In this document: one piece after another, positions 43,317-52,018 of the stretch
Layout: every line of letters starts with the position of its first letter
Position numbering within the stretch: the stretch's first letter is position 1
Assembly (NCBI GenBank): GCA_003457135.1
Contig: DMSQ01000094.1
Span: forward strand, 39,948-101,557
DNA length: 61,610 nt
Source of the DNA: Prolixibacteraceae bacterium
GTDB lineage: Bacteria; Bacteroidota; Bacteroidia; Bacteroidales; Prolixibacteraceae
Reading direction: 5' to 3'
Made by a program: the position numbers and the translations under genes
The notes under the pieces: generated by a model
What the model was told of the DNA's origin: nothing
What the model saw: the letters and a program-made list of their open reading frames with translations, nothing else
The model's database searches: none

Positions 43317-44684
43317 ATGAAGAAATTAGTCATGATTGCCTGCTTAATTACCCTGTTCGTTCAGGGAACGAATGCCCAGCAAAAACTTTTTAAGGAAAGT
43401 GATGAGCAGAAAAAAGAACGGATGGCCTGGTGGGTAAACGACCGCTTTGGCATGTTTATTCACTGGGGATTGTATGCCCTCCCAGCCCGGCACGAGTGGG
43501 TGAAGAATCAGGAACGGATTACCGACGAAAATTATCAGAAGTACTTCGATAATTTCAATCCTGACCTGTATAACCCGCGCGAATGGGCCAAAATGGCCAA
43601 AGCTGCCGGTATGAAATACGCGGTGATTACCTCCAAACATCACGAAGGATTTTGTCTGTTCGATTCAAAATTTACCGATTACAAAGCAGTTAACACGCCA
43701 ATCGGTAGAGATCTTCTGAAAGAATGGGTCGAAGCATTCCGTGCCGAAGGTTTGAAAATTGGATTCTATTACAGCCTGATTGACTGGCATCACCCTGATT
43801 TTACGGTTGACAGCCGGCATTCTCAACGGACCGATGATAAAGCCAAATTAGCTGAACTCAATAAAAACCGCGATATGAGTAAATACCGCGAATACCTTCA
43901 CAATCAGGTGCGCGAACTTTTGACCAACTATGGAAAGATAGATATGCTTTGGCTCGATTTTTCGTATCCGGGCGAAAACGGCAAGGGTCATCAGGATTGG
44001 GATTCGGAAAAGCTGATTAAAATGGTCCGTCATTTGCAACCTGCAATTTTGGTAAACGACCGGCTCGATCTGAAAGAATACGATGATGGGTGGGATTTCA
44101 CTACTCCGGAGCAATACAAAGTTTCCAAATGGCCTGAAGTAAACGGCAAAAGAGTGCATTGGGAAACCTGCCAGACCTTCAGCGGATCGTGGGGTTACTA
44201 CCGCGACGAGCACACCTGGAAGGACACCAAACAATTACTCGTTTTATTGATCGAATCGGTGAGTAAAGGCGGAAACCTGTTACTGAATGTTGGCCCAACT
44301 GCCCGTGGCACATTTGACGAACGCGCTGAAAAAGCGCTCACTTCGATGGGCAACTGGATGAAATGGAACAACCGCTCGATTTATGGTTGCACCCAGGCTC
44401 CTGATGAATTTAAGGCTCCGGACAACAGTTTACTTACCTACAATCTGAAAACCAACCGGCTATACATTCATTTACTGGATTATCCTTTGCAGAACTTCAA
44501 CCTGCCCGGATATGCCGGAAAGGTAAAATATGCCCAGTTTCTGCACGATGCTTCCGAAATTAAAATCACCCAGCGGGTTGAACATGGAACCAGGGAGGGT
44601 GAATCGTCCGGAAATTTGAATCTGAGTTTGCCAGTTACCAAACCCAATGTTGAAATTCCGGTGATAGAGTTGATTTTGAAATAA
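43317..44684 (+). CDS. Alpha-L-fucosidase, GH29
   Basis: 455 residues with a signal peptide (1-20). The GH29 barrel shows RFGMFIHWGLYALPARHEW, KYAVITSKHHEGFCLFDS, IGFYYSLIDWHHP and the catalytic nucleophile D214 in MLWLDFSYPG. NLLLNVGPTARG is the usual motif near the end of the barrel, followed by a beta-sandwich. It removes terminal fucose from glycans in the periplasm or outside. No SusC/SusD pair is adjacent. Confidence 0.94.
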   Translation: MKKLVMIACLITLFVQGTNAQQKLFKESDEQKKERMAWWVNDRFGMFIHWGLYALPARHEWVKNQERITDENYQKYFDNFNPDLYNPREWAKMAKAAGMKYAVITSKHHEGFCLFDSKFTDYKAVNTPIGRDLLKEWVEAFRAEGLKIGFYYSLIDWHHPDFTVDSRHSQRTDDKAKLAELNKNRDMSKYREYLHNQVRELLTNYGKIDMLWLDFSYPGENGKGHQDWDSEKLIKMVRHLQPAILVNDRLDLKEYDDGWDFTTPEQYKVSKWPEVNGKRVHWETCQTFSGSWGYYRDEHTWKDTKQLLVLLIESVSKGGNLLLNVGPTARGTFDERAEKALTSMGNWMKWNNRSIYGCTQAPDEFKAPDNSLLTYNLKTNRLYIHLLDYPLQNFNLPGYAGKVKYAQFLHDASEIKITQRVEHGTREGESSGNLNLSLPVTKPNVEIPVIELILK

Positions 44685-44742
44685 ATTGTTTCTGGACGAG
44701 TTATTTTTAATTTGTTATCCACAACGACCATAATAAAACGAG

Positions 44743-44776
44743 ATTCCATTCTTCGAAAGAGGGATGGAATTTTTTA
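44743..44776 (+). terminator. Terminator of the fucosidase gene
   Basis: ATTCCAT (44743-44749) and ATGGAAT (44764-44770) form a stem followed by six T. Confidence 0.65.
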
Positions 44777-44878
44777 TTGTCGATAAGGGATATCCAGACT
44801 TTGAATAAATTCCTGTGGATCCAGAATTCTCAATCCACTATTTGCATAATCAGCTTTATTCCTGGTAATTATTAAATT
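44774..44878 (-). pseudogene. C-terminal remnant of a PIN-domain toxin
   Basis: Minus-strand frame encoding NLIITRNKADYANSGLRILD and then PQEFIQSLDIPYRQ before a stop at 44774. The TRNKxDY and PxEF features are the usual end of VapC-like PIN ribonucleases. About 100 N-terminal residues, with most of the acidic catalytic site, are missing. It abuts the antitoxin stop codon, in the normal antitoxin-toxin order. Confidence 0.75.
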
Positions 44879-45105
44879 TATCGAATTCGATTTAATAAAT
44901 AGTCAAATTTAGAGGAATCAGTATCCTCGGATTTCAAAAAACCAACCCACTGTTCTACGAATTTTCTGCCTGCCTTTTTTATTCTTTTTTTTTCTTCCTT
45001 GGGAACAATTATTATTTCAACTTCTGTATTAAAAAGAGATGGAGTAAAGGGAATCTGAATAGTTCCGTCTTTAGAAATTCTTGTATCAAATTTAAATGCT
45101 CTCAT
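44878..45105 (-). CDS. Orphan antitoxin-like protein
   Basis: 75 residues from MRAFKFDTRI at 45105; the longer ORF to 45261 runs through unrelated antisense sequence. KFDTRISKDGTIQIP suggests a swapped-hairpin AbrB-like or similar DNA-binding start. The tail WVGFLKSEDTDSSKFDYLLN is typical of toxin-binding ends. Its toxin partner is reduced to the PIN remnant directly downstream. Confidence 0.7.
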   Translation of the reverse strand: MRAFKFDTRISKDGTIQIPFTPSLFNTEVEIIIVPKEEKKRIKKAGRKFVEQWVGFLKSEDTDSSKFDYLLNRIR

Positions 45106-45139
45106 AGCCAATCTTTTTCCAAAGATACGATTTTTCACA

Positions 45140-45253
45140 ATGAAAATTTCCTTGTCCTTAAGAGGGTTGGAAGTAATTTTTGATGCTCCAATCGGTACAC
45201 CTGAGAGTGATGATGCTGATGAATTGATGAAATTAGTTGACGAATATGAGAAA
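45140..45253 (+). pseudogene. N-terminal or linker remnant of a HigA-like antitoxin
   Basis: The frame reads LEVIFDAPIGTPESDDADEL then MKLVDEYEKT. This matches the segment FDAPxGTPESDEADEL-x-x-LVxxYE found before the helix-turn-helix of HigA/XRE antitoxins. Sequence similarity ends exactly where a TGGAACTTGGAA stutter repeat begins. The DNA-binding domain and toxin are absent. Confidence 0.7.
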
Positions 45254-45267
45254 ACATGCAATACACA

Positions 45268-45297
45268 ATGGAACTTGGAATTTGGAACCTGGAATCG
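45268..45297. repeat. TGGAACTTGGAATTTGGAAC stutter (family 8)
   Basis: Four imperfect copies of the word TTGGAA/CTGGAA in tandem. It joins the HigA-like remnant to the 3' end of the LytTR gene. Confidence 0.6.
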
Positions 45298-45300
45298 TTT

Positions 45301-46050
45301 TTACCGATCCAACCAATTCTTAAACTCCATCACCCGCTCGCGGGCAACGATGATGTCGGAATCGTCAATACCATCTATTTTCAGTCGGAGGCGAGAGTTG
45401 GTCCATGCCAGAATGTTGGTACAGGCAGCAATGGAAACTATGTATTTGCGGTTGATACGGAAATATTTTTCGGGATCGAGCATCGGCTCCAACTGGTCGA
45501 GCGCATAGTCTATGCAAAAGGAATGTTTGTCGGTGGTACGAATAAAACTGGCTTTCTCCTGACTGTAAAAAACCAAAATATCTTCCACCGGAACACTTTT
45601 TATTTTATCGCCAACTTTCACCATAAACCGCGATTTATAAACCTTTTCGGAGGTCGGATTATTTAATGAGAGAATTTTTTCGAGTACCATTCCCGGTGAA
45701 AAATGCTCGGCTTTTCCGATAGCCTGTCTGAGCCGTTCTTCTTCAATGGGTTTGAGTAAATAGTCAATCCCGTTGGTTTGAAAAGCTTCAATGGCATAAT
45801 GGTCGTAAGCTGTCGTGAAAATAATCGGACACCTAACCGAAACCAGGTTATAGATTTCGAAACTCAATCCATCGGCCAACTGAATGTCAGAAAAAATCAA
45901 ATCAGGCTCGGGATTGGTTCGGAGGTATTTTATTCCATCGCGTACCGATTCGATCCTTGAAACAACTTTCATTTCAGGAGCAACTTTGGCAAGCAATCGT
46001 TCCAAATGGTTAGCCGCCCGTGTTTCGTCTTCCAGAATAATTACTTTCAT
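45301..46050 (-). CDS. LytTR-family response regulator
   Basis: 249 residues. The receiver domain (1-120) has VIILEDETRAA, the phospho-acceptor D55 in DLIFSDIQLADG, FTTAYD and LLKPIEEE. The LytTR DNA-binding domain (about 145-245) includes VPVEDILVFYSQEKASFIRT and YFRINRKYIVSIAACTNI. It follows the kinase gene by 2 bases and is its cognate partner. The target promoters are unknown; the adjacent TonB receptor is a candidate. Confidence 0.95.
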   Translation of the reverse strand: MKVIILEDETRAANHLERLLAKVAPEMKVVSRIESVRDGIKYLRTNPEPDLIFSDIQLADGLSFEIYNLVSVRCPIIFTTAYDHYAIEAFQTNGIDYLLKPIEEERLRQAIGKAEHFSPGMVLEKILSLNNPTSEKVYKSRFMVKVGDKIKSVPVEDILVFYSQEKASFIRTTDKHSFCIDYALDQLEPMLDPEKYFRINRKYIVSIAACTNILAWTNSRLRLKIDGIDDSDIIVARERVMEFKNWLDR

Positions 46051-46052
46051 TT

Positions 46053-47090
46053 CTACAACGATTTTAAAATTGGTACACGCACCAGAAAACGCTCGTCCGA
46101 AGTCAAGATGCGGATGGGTTTTTCAGAAAAAAAAGCATACTGCTGAGTGATGTTTTTCAGCCCGGTTTTCTTGGAGTCATCGCCCACATGCTTCGCTTGT
46201 ACATTATTTTCTACTTCCAGAGAATCCATTTTTTTTCGGACCGAAATCCGTAGCGGAAAAGCCTCGGAAATTTCGTTGTGTTTCACCGCATTTTCAATCA
46301 GAAGCTGAAGCGTCATTGGTACAATATAATCTTCCGGATCAGGCTGCACATCAATTTCAATCTTCAACTTCTCTTCAAAGCGGGTTTTAAGCATAAACGT
46401 AAACGATCGGATAAATTCCAGTTCATCTTTAAGCGGAACCAGTTCTTTGTCGCGGCTGTCGAGCACATACCGGAACAAATCGCTCATTTGTTGGATGAAC
46501 TTCACTGCCAGGCGTTGATCGTCGTAAACCAGATCGCTCAGTACATTCAGGCTGTTGAACAGGAAATGCGGGTTGATCTGGTTCCGGAGCGATTCGTATT
46601 TATAAGCAAGCATTTCCACTTTCAGCTTTTCGGCTTGTTGAAACGACCGCTTCCAGGCAAAGAAAAAACCTACTGCAGTATAAATCAACGAAATAATACC
46701 CGAAATCATCAGTGTGTAGGGCAATGATTTAATGATGGAATCCCAGGATTTTGAGGGTAAATAACCCATCCAAACGTAATAATTGAAAAACTGAACCAGA
46801 ATGAAAGCTGTGATTGAATAGGAAAGAAACGCCAGAATTTGAGCAAAAGTCTTTTTTACCGGCGTTTCGATCCAGGATATTTTTTTGTTGATATAACCAT
46901 GAATGAGTTGCAATCCTCCCCATTGCGTAACGCTGATGCTGAACGCCCATAAAAAGGCGATCAGAAAGGTATTCCAATCCTTAAGCCCCCCATTCATAAA
47001 CGACAGAATGAGTATCATACTCAGCAAAACATTGGCCATCAGAAACCTGAAAAAGCTAAAGGGTTTGTTCCACAATCCGGGAATATTCAT
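46053..47090 (-). CDS. LytS-like sensor histidine kinase
   Basis: 345 residues. Four membrane helices fill about 12-145 with almost no extracellular domain. The His_kinase box is SLRNQINPHFLFNSLNVLSD with phospho-acceptor H175, followed by an HATPase region with LQLLIENAVKHNEIS and KKTGLKNITQQY. It lacks a periplasmic sensor domain, so it senses membrane or partner-protein signals. It is co-transcribed with the LytTR regulator, and the secreted protein gene lies 40 bases upstream. Confidence 0.93.
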   Translation of the reverse strand: MNIPGLWNKPFSFFRFLMANVLLSMILILSFMNGGLKDWNTFLIAFLWAFSISVTQWGGLQLIHGYINKKISWIETPVKKTFAQILAFLSYSITAFILVQFFNYYVWMGYLPSKSWDSIIKSLPYTLMISGIISLIYTAVGFFFAWKRSFQQAEKLKVEMLAYKYESLRNQINPHFLFNSLNVLSDLVYDDQRLAVKFIQQMSDLFRYVLDSRDKELVPLKDELEFIRSFTFMLKTRFEEKLKIEIDVQPDPEDYIVPMTLQLLIENAVKHNEISEAFPLRISVRKKMDSLEVENNVQAKHVGDDSKKTGLKNITQQYAFFSEKPIRILTSDERFLVRVPILKSL

Positions 47091-47130
47091 TTTTACTGGT
47101 GTTTTGATCGGTTAATGTTTTGGATTTGTT

Positions 47131-47772
47131 TTATTGACAACCTTTCACGATTCCTTCTGCCTGGTCTTTTCCCCAATTCGGATGGAGTGGTGATTTTGGT
47201 TTGAAGTTATCCCAACTTGCCAATAATTCTTTAGCAGCGGGGCAAAACGATTTCGGATCCAGTCCCATATAAGGTGCCGAGCCCATATCCATCTGAAGTT
47301 TCATCAGTTTTGCCCGTGGATTGGAAATATCAATGGCCAAAGCTTTATCGGTTGCCTGCCCGACCAGGCCACCGTATTCCTGACCGCGTTCCATCGGATT
47401 TACAACCAGTCGGCCAGTTAAATAGAAAGCCTGTAAAACAAAGACTTCAGGTTCGCCGGGAACCATTTCCATCAGTTTATTAACCGATTTCTCGGCAACA
47501 TCCAGATAACTGTCTTTTATAGCTGCATCGCCTTGTTCGATAAAACTCATCAGGATGTAGCATTGCGCATGGTAATACATTGGCAGCCATTCACTTGTTT
47601 CGGCATTGGCAATCATTTCGAACTTATTGCCCAAGTCCTGAAAGTCGGCTACACTTTGGCAGTTTGCAAACTGACCGAGCGTTTCGCCCATAGTCTGTAA
47701 ATACTCCGGCTTCTGAGCCAGTGAAACTAAACTAACTAACACTACTGCAATGATTAATGTAAACTTTTTCAT
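47131..47772 (-). CDS. Secreted TPR-like protein, unknown function
   Basis: 213 residues with a signal peptide (about 1-19, SLVSLAQ). The mature protein is helical with TPR-like pairs (WLPMYYHAQCYILMSFIEQG, AEKSVNKLMEMVPGEPEVFV, KALAIDISNPRAKLMKLQMD) and ends in a Cys. It lies between the TonB receptor and the LytS/LytR pair on the same strand. A periplasmic partner of one of them is possible but not shown. Confidence 0.75.
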   Translation of the reverse strand: MKKFTLIIAVVLVSLVSLAQKPEYLQTMGETLGQFANCQSVADFQDLGNKFEMIANAETSEWLPMYYHAQCYILMSFIEQGDAAIKDSYLDVAEKSVNKLMEMVPGEPEVFVLQAFYLTGRLVVNPMERGQEYGGLVGQATDKALAIDISNPRAKLMKLQMDMGSAPYMGLDPKSFCPAAKELLASWDNFKPKSPLHPNWGKDQAEGIVKGCQ

Positions 47773-47805
47773 GATTTTAATTATTAAAGGTTAAACATTT
47801 TATAA

Positions 47806-47899
47806 CTGTTGCGGGTTGCAGGTTACGAGTTTCGGGATGTCTTTAACACGTATCTCGTAACTCGTAACGTTTTTGCGACTGCGACTGAACACTGTCAAC
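47806..47899. repeat. Families 3 and 2 stutter between TonB receptor and secreted protein
   Basis: GTTGCGGGTTGCAGGTTACG and the inverted TATCTCGTAACTCGTAACG (family 3) are followed by GCGACTGCGACTGAACACTG (family 2). The block directly follows the receptor stop codon. Confidence 0.65.
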
Positions 47900-50065
47900 T
47901 TATTCAATCTTCTCCAACTGATTGGCATTTCCTTTTCGGGTTAGGGTGATAAAACAAGCCAATACGTAAAACTGGTTCGAGCTTGGCTGAATAGCTTTCC
48001 CGCGATAATTCCCGTTTGAATCAGGATTGTCGCTGTAACGCTGTCCGAATTCATTCTTGAAATCCAGGACATTGGTTACCGCTCCGTACAAAATGATGTT
48101 CTGCCGGTACAAAAAACTCCAGCTTAAATCCAGGCTTTTGTAGGGCAACATCTTCCGGCTGTTAAAGACAGGCGAGTTCGGGTCATTGTAAACCCGAGGC
48201 GACGAATACCTGAAATTAGCTCCGGGATACGATCTGATGCTGCCAATCCAATGCTTGTAAACTACCGACAAATTGTGTTTACTGGCAAATGTCGGAACTG
48301 CTTCTTCCGGAAAATTACGGTAATCGCGTTTGGTATCCAAATAGGAATACGAAATCCAGTAATCGCCATTTTTAATTGTTTTTTTGTCTCTCCAGAACAG
48401 GTCAAGACCCTTGGCATAACCACTTCCGTCATTGTTATAGTTCGTTGGCAGATAAAATTCCTCGCCGTTTAGCTTCACCAAATCCTTATAATCTTTGAAG
48501 TACAATTCAGCCCTGATCGTCCGGCTGTTGGCCGACGACTGAAAACTAAAAGTATAATGATCGGCACGTTCGGGCTTAATTTGGTTGGTGTAAAGCAGAT
48601 AATCATCAACCGGATTTTGATAGAACCAGCCGTAAGCCACCGAGAATTGGCTTTTGCCGGTGACTTTGTACGCAGTGGAAAGTCGCGGTGAAAAAGTGAA
48701 CCTGTCCAGATATTCCGAGTATTCCACACGACCGCCAATTCGGGTTACGAATTTTGAAGAAGCATAAACCTGAGCCTCAGTGAATCCTGAAAAAGTATGA
48801 TTGGTAAAGCTGTTATCGTGTATTTCGGATGTCATCTGAACGTTTTGCGAATAGGCTTTGCTGAAGAATTCACCACCAAATTTCAGGGTAAATTTATCGC
48901 TAAAAGGATAGATGAAAACATTTTTTAAATACAGGCCTTGTATTCGTCTGACAACCGAAGTTTGGCCAAAATGAATGTCATCCTGATTGTTGGTAAACGA
49001 GCCGGCAGCATTCATCGCCCACTTTTCACCAAGTTTGCTGTTCCACGAAGCATTCATAAACTGATTGTCGTTGGACAGTTTGTAATCAACCGGAATTCCA
49101 CTCCTATCCAGATCATCCTGCCTGACCGTAAAACCATCCTTGTTGAAACTGGAATAAAACTTGAATAATCCGGTTTCTCCGGTTTTCTGCCTCACACTCA
49201 GCGCTCCGGTAGTGGATTCCGGTGTATGCGGCCAATCGTAATTTTGTGGGGCAAGGCTCATATAAGGACCCAGATTGTTGTATGTTAACGTTCCGGTAAT
49301 TGCACCATTGTTCCATTTTTTAGTTCCGGCGAACTCTACACCAACCGATAAAAAAGATAAATCGAGTTGGTCTTCAGCAGGCATGTCGTTCGTATTGAGC
49401 AGTAAAACTGAAGAAAGCGCCTGGCCATATTCAGCCGAATAGCCACCAGTACTGAATATCGTTCCTTTGAACATGAACGGATTGAATCTTCCTCGTGTTG
49501 CAATGTTGGGAGCAGACGAACTGTAAGGAACCGACACCAGTGAACCGTCAATATAAGTTTGTGATTCTTGGCTGTCTCCTCCCTTCACAAACAACCGGCC
49601 AGATTCTCCGTTAATGGTTGTGCCTGGTAACGATTGTAAAGCTCCGTAAACATCACCGGCAGCTCCGGCTGTGGTCATCATATCGAGCGGAGTGATAGTT
49701 ACTGCCTGCTTTTTATCACTCGCCTCGAAAGTCCCGGCCGTAATGGTTACAGCACTTAACTGGTTAAAAGCCTCTTTTAACTTTACGTTCAGTCGTATGG
49801 TGTCGCTTTTCAGTTCAACCGGTTTCGTATAGGGTTCATAACTGATGAATCCTATCTGGATAATACCTGGACCGGTTTTGGCTGTTTTTAGTTTGAATTC
49901 ACCTTTATGATTGCTTGAAGTACCATCGTAAGTTCCCTGTAAATAAATGTTGGCGCCTGGCAATGGTTCACCATTTTCCCGGGTCACTTTTCCGGTGATA
50001 ACTGTTTGTGACATTGCAGTCAAGGCCAATAAGAGAATGATGCCAGTGAAAAGAAACTGTTTCAT
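47900..50065 (-). CDS. TonB-dependent receptor (SusC-unlike, carboxypeptidase-regulatory N-domain)
   Basis: 721 residues from MKQFLFTGII at 50065. Signal peptide (1-19), carboxypeptidase-regulatory-like domain (about 22-100: GKVTRENGEPLPGANIYLQG), plug (about 120-240: VYGALQSLPGTTINGESGRL, GGYSAEYGQALSSVLLL) and barrel. There is no SusD partner, so the substrate may be a small compound or metal complex rather than a glycan. The secreted TPR protein and LytS/LytR system follow on the same strand. The end ANQLEKIE lacks a terminal aromatic residue. Confidence 0.9.
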   Translation of the reverse strand: MKQFLFTGIILLLALTAMSQTVITGKVTRENGEPLPGANIYLQGTYDGTSSNHKGEFKLKTAKTGPGIIQIGFISYEPYTKPVELKSDTIRLNVKLKEAFNQLSAVTITAGTFEASDKKQAVTITPLDMMTTAGAAGDVYGALQSLPGTTINGESGRLFVKGGDSQESQTYIDGSLVSVPYSSSAPNIATRGRFNPFMFKGTIFSTGGYSAEYGQALSSVLLLNTNDMPAEDQLDLSFLSVGVEFAGTKKWNNGAITGTLTYNNLGPYMSLAPQNYDWPHTPESTTGALSVRQKTGETGLFKFYSSFNKDGFTVRQDDLDRSGIPVDYKLSNDNQFMNASWNSKLGEKWAMNAAGSFTNNQDDIHFGQTSVVRRIQGLYLKNVFIYPFSDKFTLKFGGEFFSKAYSQNVQMTSEIHDNSFTNHTFSGFTEAQVYASSKFVTRIGGRVEYSEYLDRFTFSPRLSTAYKVTGKSQFSVAYGWFYQNPVDDYLLYTNQIKPERADHYTFSFQSSANSRTIRAELYFKDYKDLVKLNGEEFYLPTNYNNDGSGYAKGLDLFWRDKKTIKNGDYWISYSYLDTKRDYRNFPEEAVPTFASKHNLSVVYKHWIGSIRSYPGANFRYSSPRVYNDPNSPVFNSRKMLPYKSLDLSWSFLYRQNIILYGAVTNVLDFKNEFGQRYSDNPDSNGNYRGKAIQPSSNQFYVLACFITLTRKGNANQLEKIE

Positions 50066-50202
50066 ATTCCTGAATTCCTGATGTTTTACCATTCAAAGGT
50101 GAAACAATCTCAAGGACACTCAAAAAAATAGTGGATGAAATGACGGAAAAGGCGGATGAATTGCAGAAAGAAACAGGAAAGTGGAAAAAGGGAAAAGTCA
50201 TC

Positions 50203-50257
50203 AGTCGCAGTAGGCAATCAAATTGAGACTGGAAACTGTGACTGATCACTATTTTCA
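50203..50257. repeat. Family 2 stutter upstream of the TonB receptor
   Basis: CATCAGTCGCAGTAGGCAAT and GACTGGAAACTGTGACTGAT are inverted relatives; the fold lies between the oxidoreductase stop codon and the TonB receptor promoter region. Confidence 0.5.
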
Positions 50258-50276
50258 AATAACTGATGAACTTTTC

Positions 50277-51383
50277 CTAGAGTACGATTCTTGCTCCGCC
50301 CTTTCGGACTGACTCGCGCATAGCATCAATGATAACCATATCGCGCAGACCTTCTTCTCCCGGTGTTTTAGACGGACGTTTTTCTATGATGGACAGGCAC
50401 ATTTCGTCCATTTGTTTGGCCTGTTGGTTCATTTCAGGAAAGTCGAACGTTTCTCCTTTGGGCAGGTATCCATGAAGACCATTGTACCCACTGAATGGAT
50501 TAAGTCCATATTCCCCTTTTTGTGCATTGATATTCAGGAAATTGACATTGGCTGCAAAAGTGGTTAAACAATTGGCCACCATATTGCCTGGAAATTCGAG
50601 CTGGAAAGTGGTGGATTCATCAACCCCATCGAAAACTTTAGGGTCGGAATTAAATTGCTGGGCTGTAACGGCAATTGGCTCAAGTCCGGTGGAATAGCGC
50701 GCAGCCTGCAGTGGATAGGGCCCCATGTCCATGATAGCGCCACCGCCATATAAACTTTTTACCTTCCAATGTTCGGTTGGGCGGTTCATCCGGAAACCGG
50801 CAGATGCATGAACCATCGAAATATCGCCAAACGGCTTTTCTTTGGCCATTTGCATGATCCGCTGGGTATAAGGCTCGTAATGAAGGCGGTAACCGATTGA
50901 AAGTGAAACGCCGGCTTTCTGGCAGGCAACAATCATTTCACGGCATTCGGCGGCATTCAGGGCCATAGGTTTTTCGCAAATCACATGCTTTCCGGCCTTT
51001 GCAGCCCGAATGACATATTCTTTGTGCATGCTGTTTGGCAAAACAATATAAACCACATCAATAGCAGGGTTTTTGGCTATTTCGTCGAAATTCTGGTAAT
51101 TGTATATATTCTCTTTCGGAATACTGTATTTCTCGCCATACTTTTTGGCTTTTTCGGGAGTACCGGTTACCAGGCCAACCAGTTTTACATGTTCAGTTTT
51201 TTCAAGAGCCGGCATCAATAATCCGGTAGAATAATAACCAATTCCTACCAGGGCAATTCCAAGTTTCTTTGTCTCTTTAACGGATTTGGCGCTGGAAATA
51301 AAAGGAAGCGACGATAGTCCGGTTGCAACGGCTGCTGCCGATACTTGTGTCAGGAAAGTTCTGCGGTTTAATTGATTGTTCAT
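50277..51383 (-). CDS. Gfo/Idh/MocA-family oxidoreductase with Tat signal
   Basis: 368 residues. The N-terminus QLNRRTFLTQVSAAAVATG is a twin-arginine export signal. The NAD(P)-binding fold starts IALVGIGYYSTGLLMPAL, with the conserved CEKPMALNAAECREM. The C-terminal half matches GFO_IDH_MocA (GGGAIMDMGPYPLQAARY). It oxidises or reduces sugar derivatives in the periplasm with a tightly bound cofactor. Such Tat-exported members are often next to DUF1080 or sugar-processing genes; here it stands alone. Confidence 0.93.
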   Translation of the reverse strand: MNNQLNRRTFLTQVSAAAVATGLSSLPFISSAKSVKETKKLGIALVGIGYYSTGLLMPALEKTEHVKLVGLVTGTPEKAKKYGEKYSIPKENIYNYQNFDEIAKNPAIDVVYIVLPNSMHKEYVIRAAKAGKHVICEKPMALNAAECREMIVACQKAGVSLSIGYRLHYEPYTQRIMQMAKEKPFGDISMVHASAGFRMNRPTEHWKVKSLYGGGAIMDMGPYPLQAARYSTGLEPIAVTAQQFNSDPKVFDGVDESTTFQLEFPGNMVANCLTTFAANVNFLNINAQKGEYGLNPFSGYNGLHGYLPKGETFDFPEMNQQAKQMDEMCLSIIEKRPSKTPGEEGLRDMVIIDAMRESVRKGGARIVL

Positions 51384-51471
51384 AGTTGTAGGATTAGTGG
51401 ATATTAAATATTTAAATATGTCAGAGTACCCTTTTTAAAACACGTTTAACTACTGAAAGTTCGATGCTGAA

Positions 51472-51942
51472 TTATTCAGTCACATCGCAAACTATCGCAC
51501 CGGTTGCATTGATCAAATCTTCAGGATTGAGTTTGAGCTGTAATCCGCGCTGCCCGGCGCTTACAAAAATATAATCGAAAAGAAGACAAGTTTCGTGAAT
51601 ATAAATTGTGTGGGATTTTTTCATGCCCAACGGGGAGCAGCCGCCCCTGATATAACCCGTCAATCCGAGCAATTCTTTTTGCTGAACCATCGTACAATAC
51701 TTATTTCCGGAGACTTTGGCTGCTTTTTTAAGGTCAACTTCCGCGTTTCCGGGAACAACAGCCACAAACACACCGGTTTTATCGCCACGAAGCACCAGTG
51801 TTTTGAAAATCTGCTCAATGTTTTGGCCGATTTTTCTGGCTAAAGTAGCTGCACTCAAATCGTTTTCGTCCACCTCATATTCTGCCAGTTCATATTTTAT
51901 TTCGGCGGCATCGAGCAGGCGGGCTGCATTGGTCTTTTTCAT
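51472..51942 (-). CDS. ybaK: Cys-tRNA(Pro) deacylase, YbaK/EbsC family
   Basis: 156 residues from MKKTNAARLL at 51942. An upstream ATG at 51957 is provided by a family 4 repeat and is rejected. The YbaK editing domain shows TLVLRGDKTGVFVAVVPG, DLKKAAKVSGNKYCTM and the GYIRGGCSPLGMKK loop. It removes Cys wrongly attached to tRNA(Pro). It follows the mutarotase gene on the same strand, separated by the repeat. Confidence 0.93.
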   Translation of the reverse strand: MKKTNAARLLDAAEIKYELAEYEVDENDLSAATLARKIGQNIEQIFKTLVLRGDKTGVFVAVVPGNAEVDLKKAAKVSGNKYCTMVQQKELLGLTGYIRGGCSPLGMKKSHTIYIHETCLLFDYIFVSAGQRGLQLKLNPEDLINATGAIVCDVTE

Positions 51943-51948
51943 GACGGC

Positions 51949-51982
51949 CACCCCCAACCCCCTCCCAAAGAGGGGGCTTTCG
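51949..51982. repeat. G/C-rich repeat (family 4), copy 7
   Basis: ACCCCCAACCCCCTCCCAAA then GAGGGGGCTTTCG. It lies just upstream of the ybaK start codon, in the operon gap after the mutarotase gene. Confidence 0.65.
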
Positions 51983-52018
51983 CTTCGAGCTTCCGTATTT
52001 TATTTCCCATGTTTGTTT

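Noticed and set aside
44878..45261. Longer 127-aa form of the orphan antitoxin
   Set aside because: The first 52 residues are antisense to the HigA-like fragment and lack similarity; ATG at 45105 fits better.
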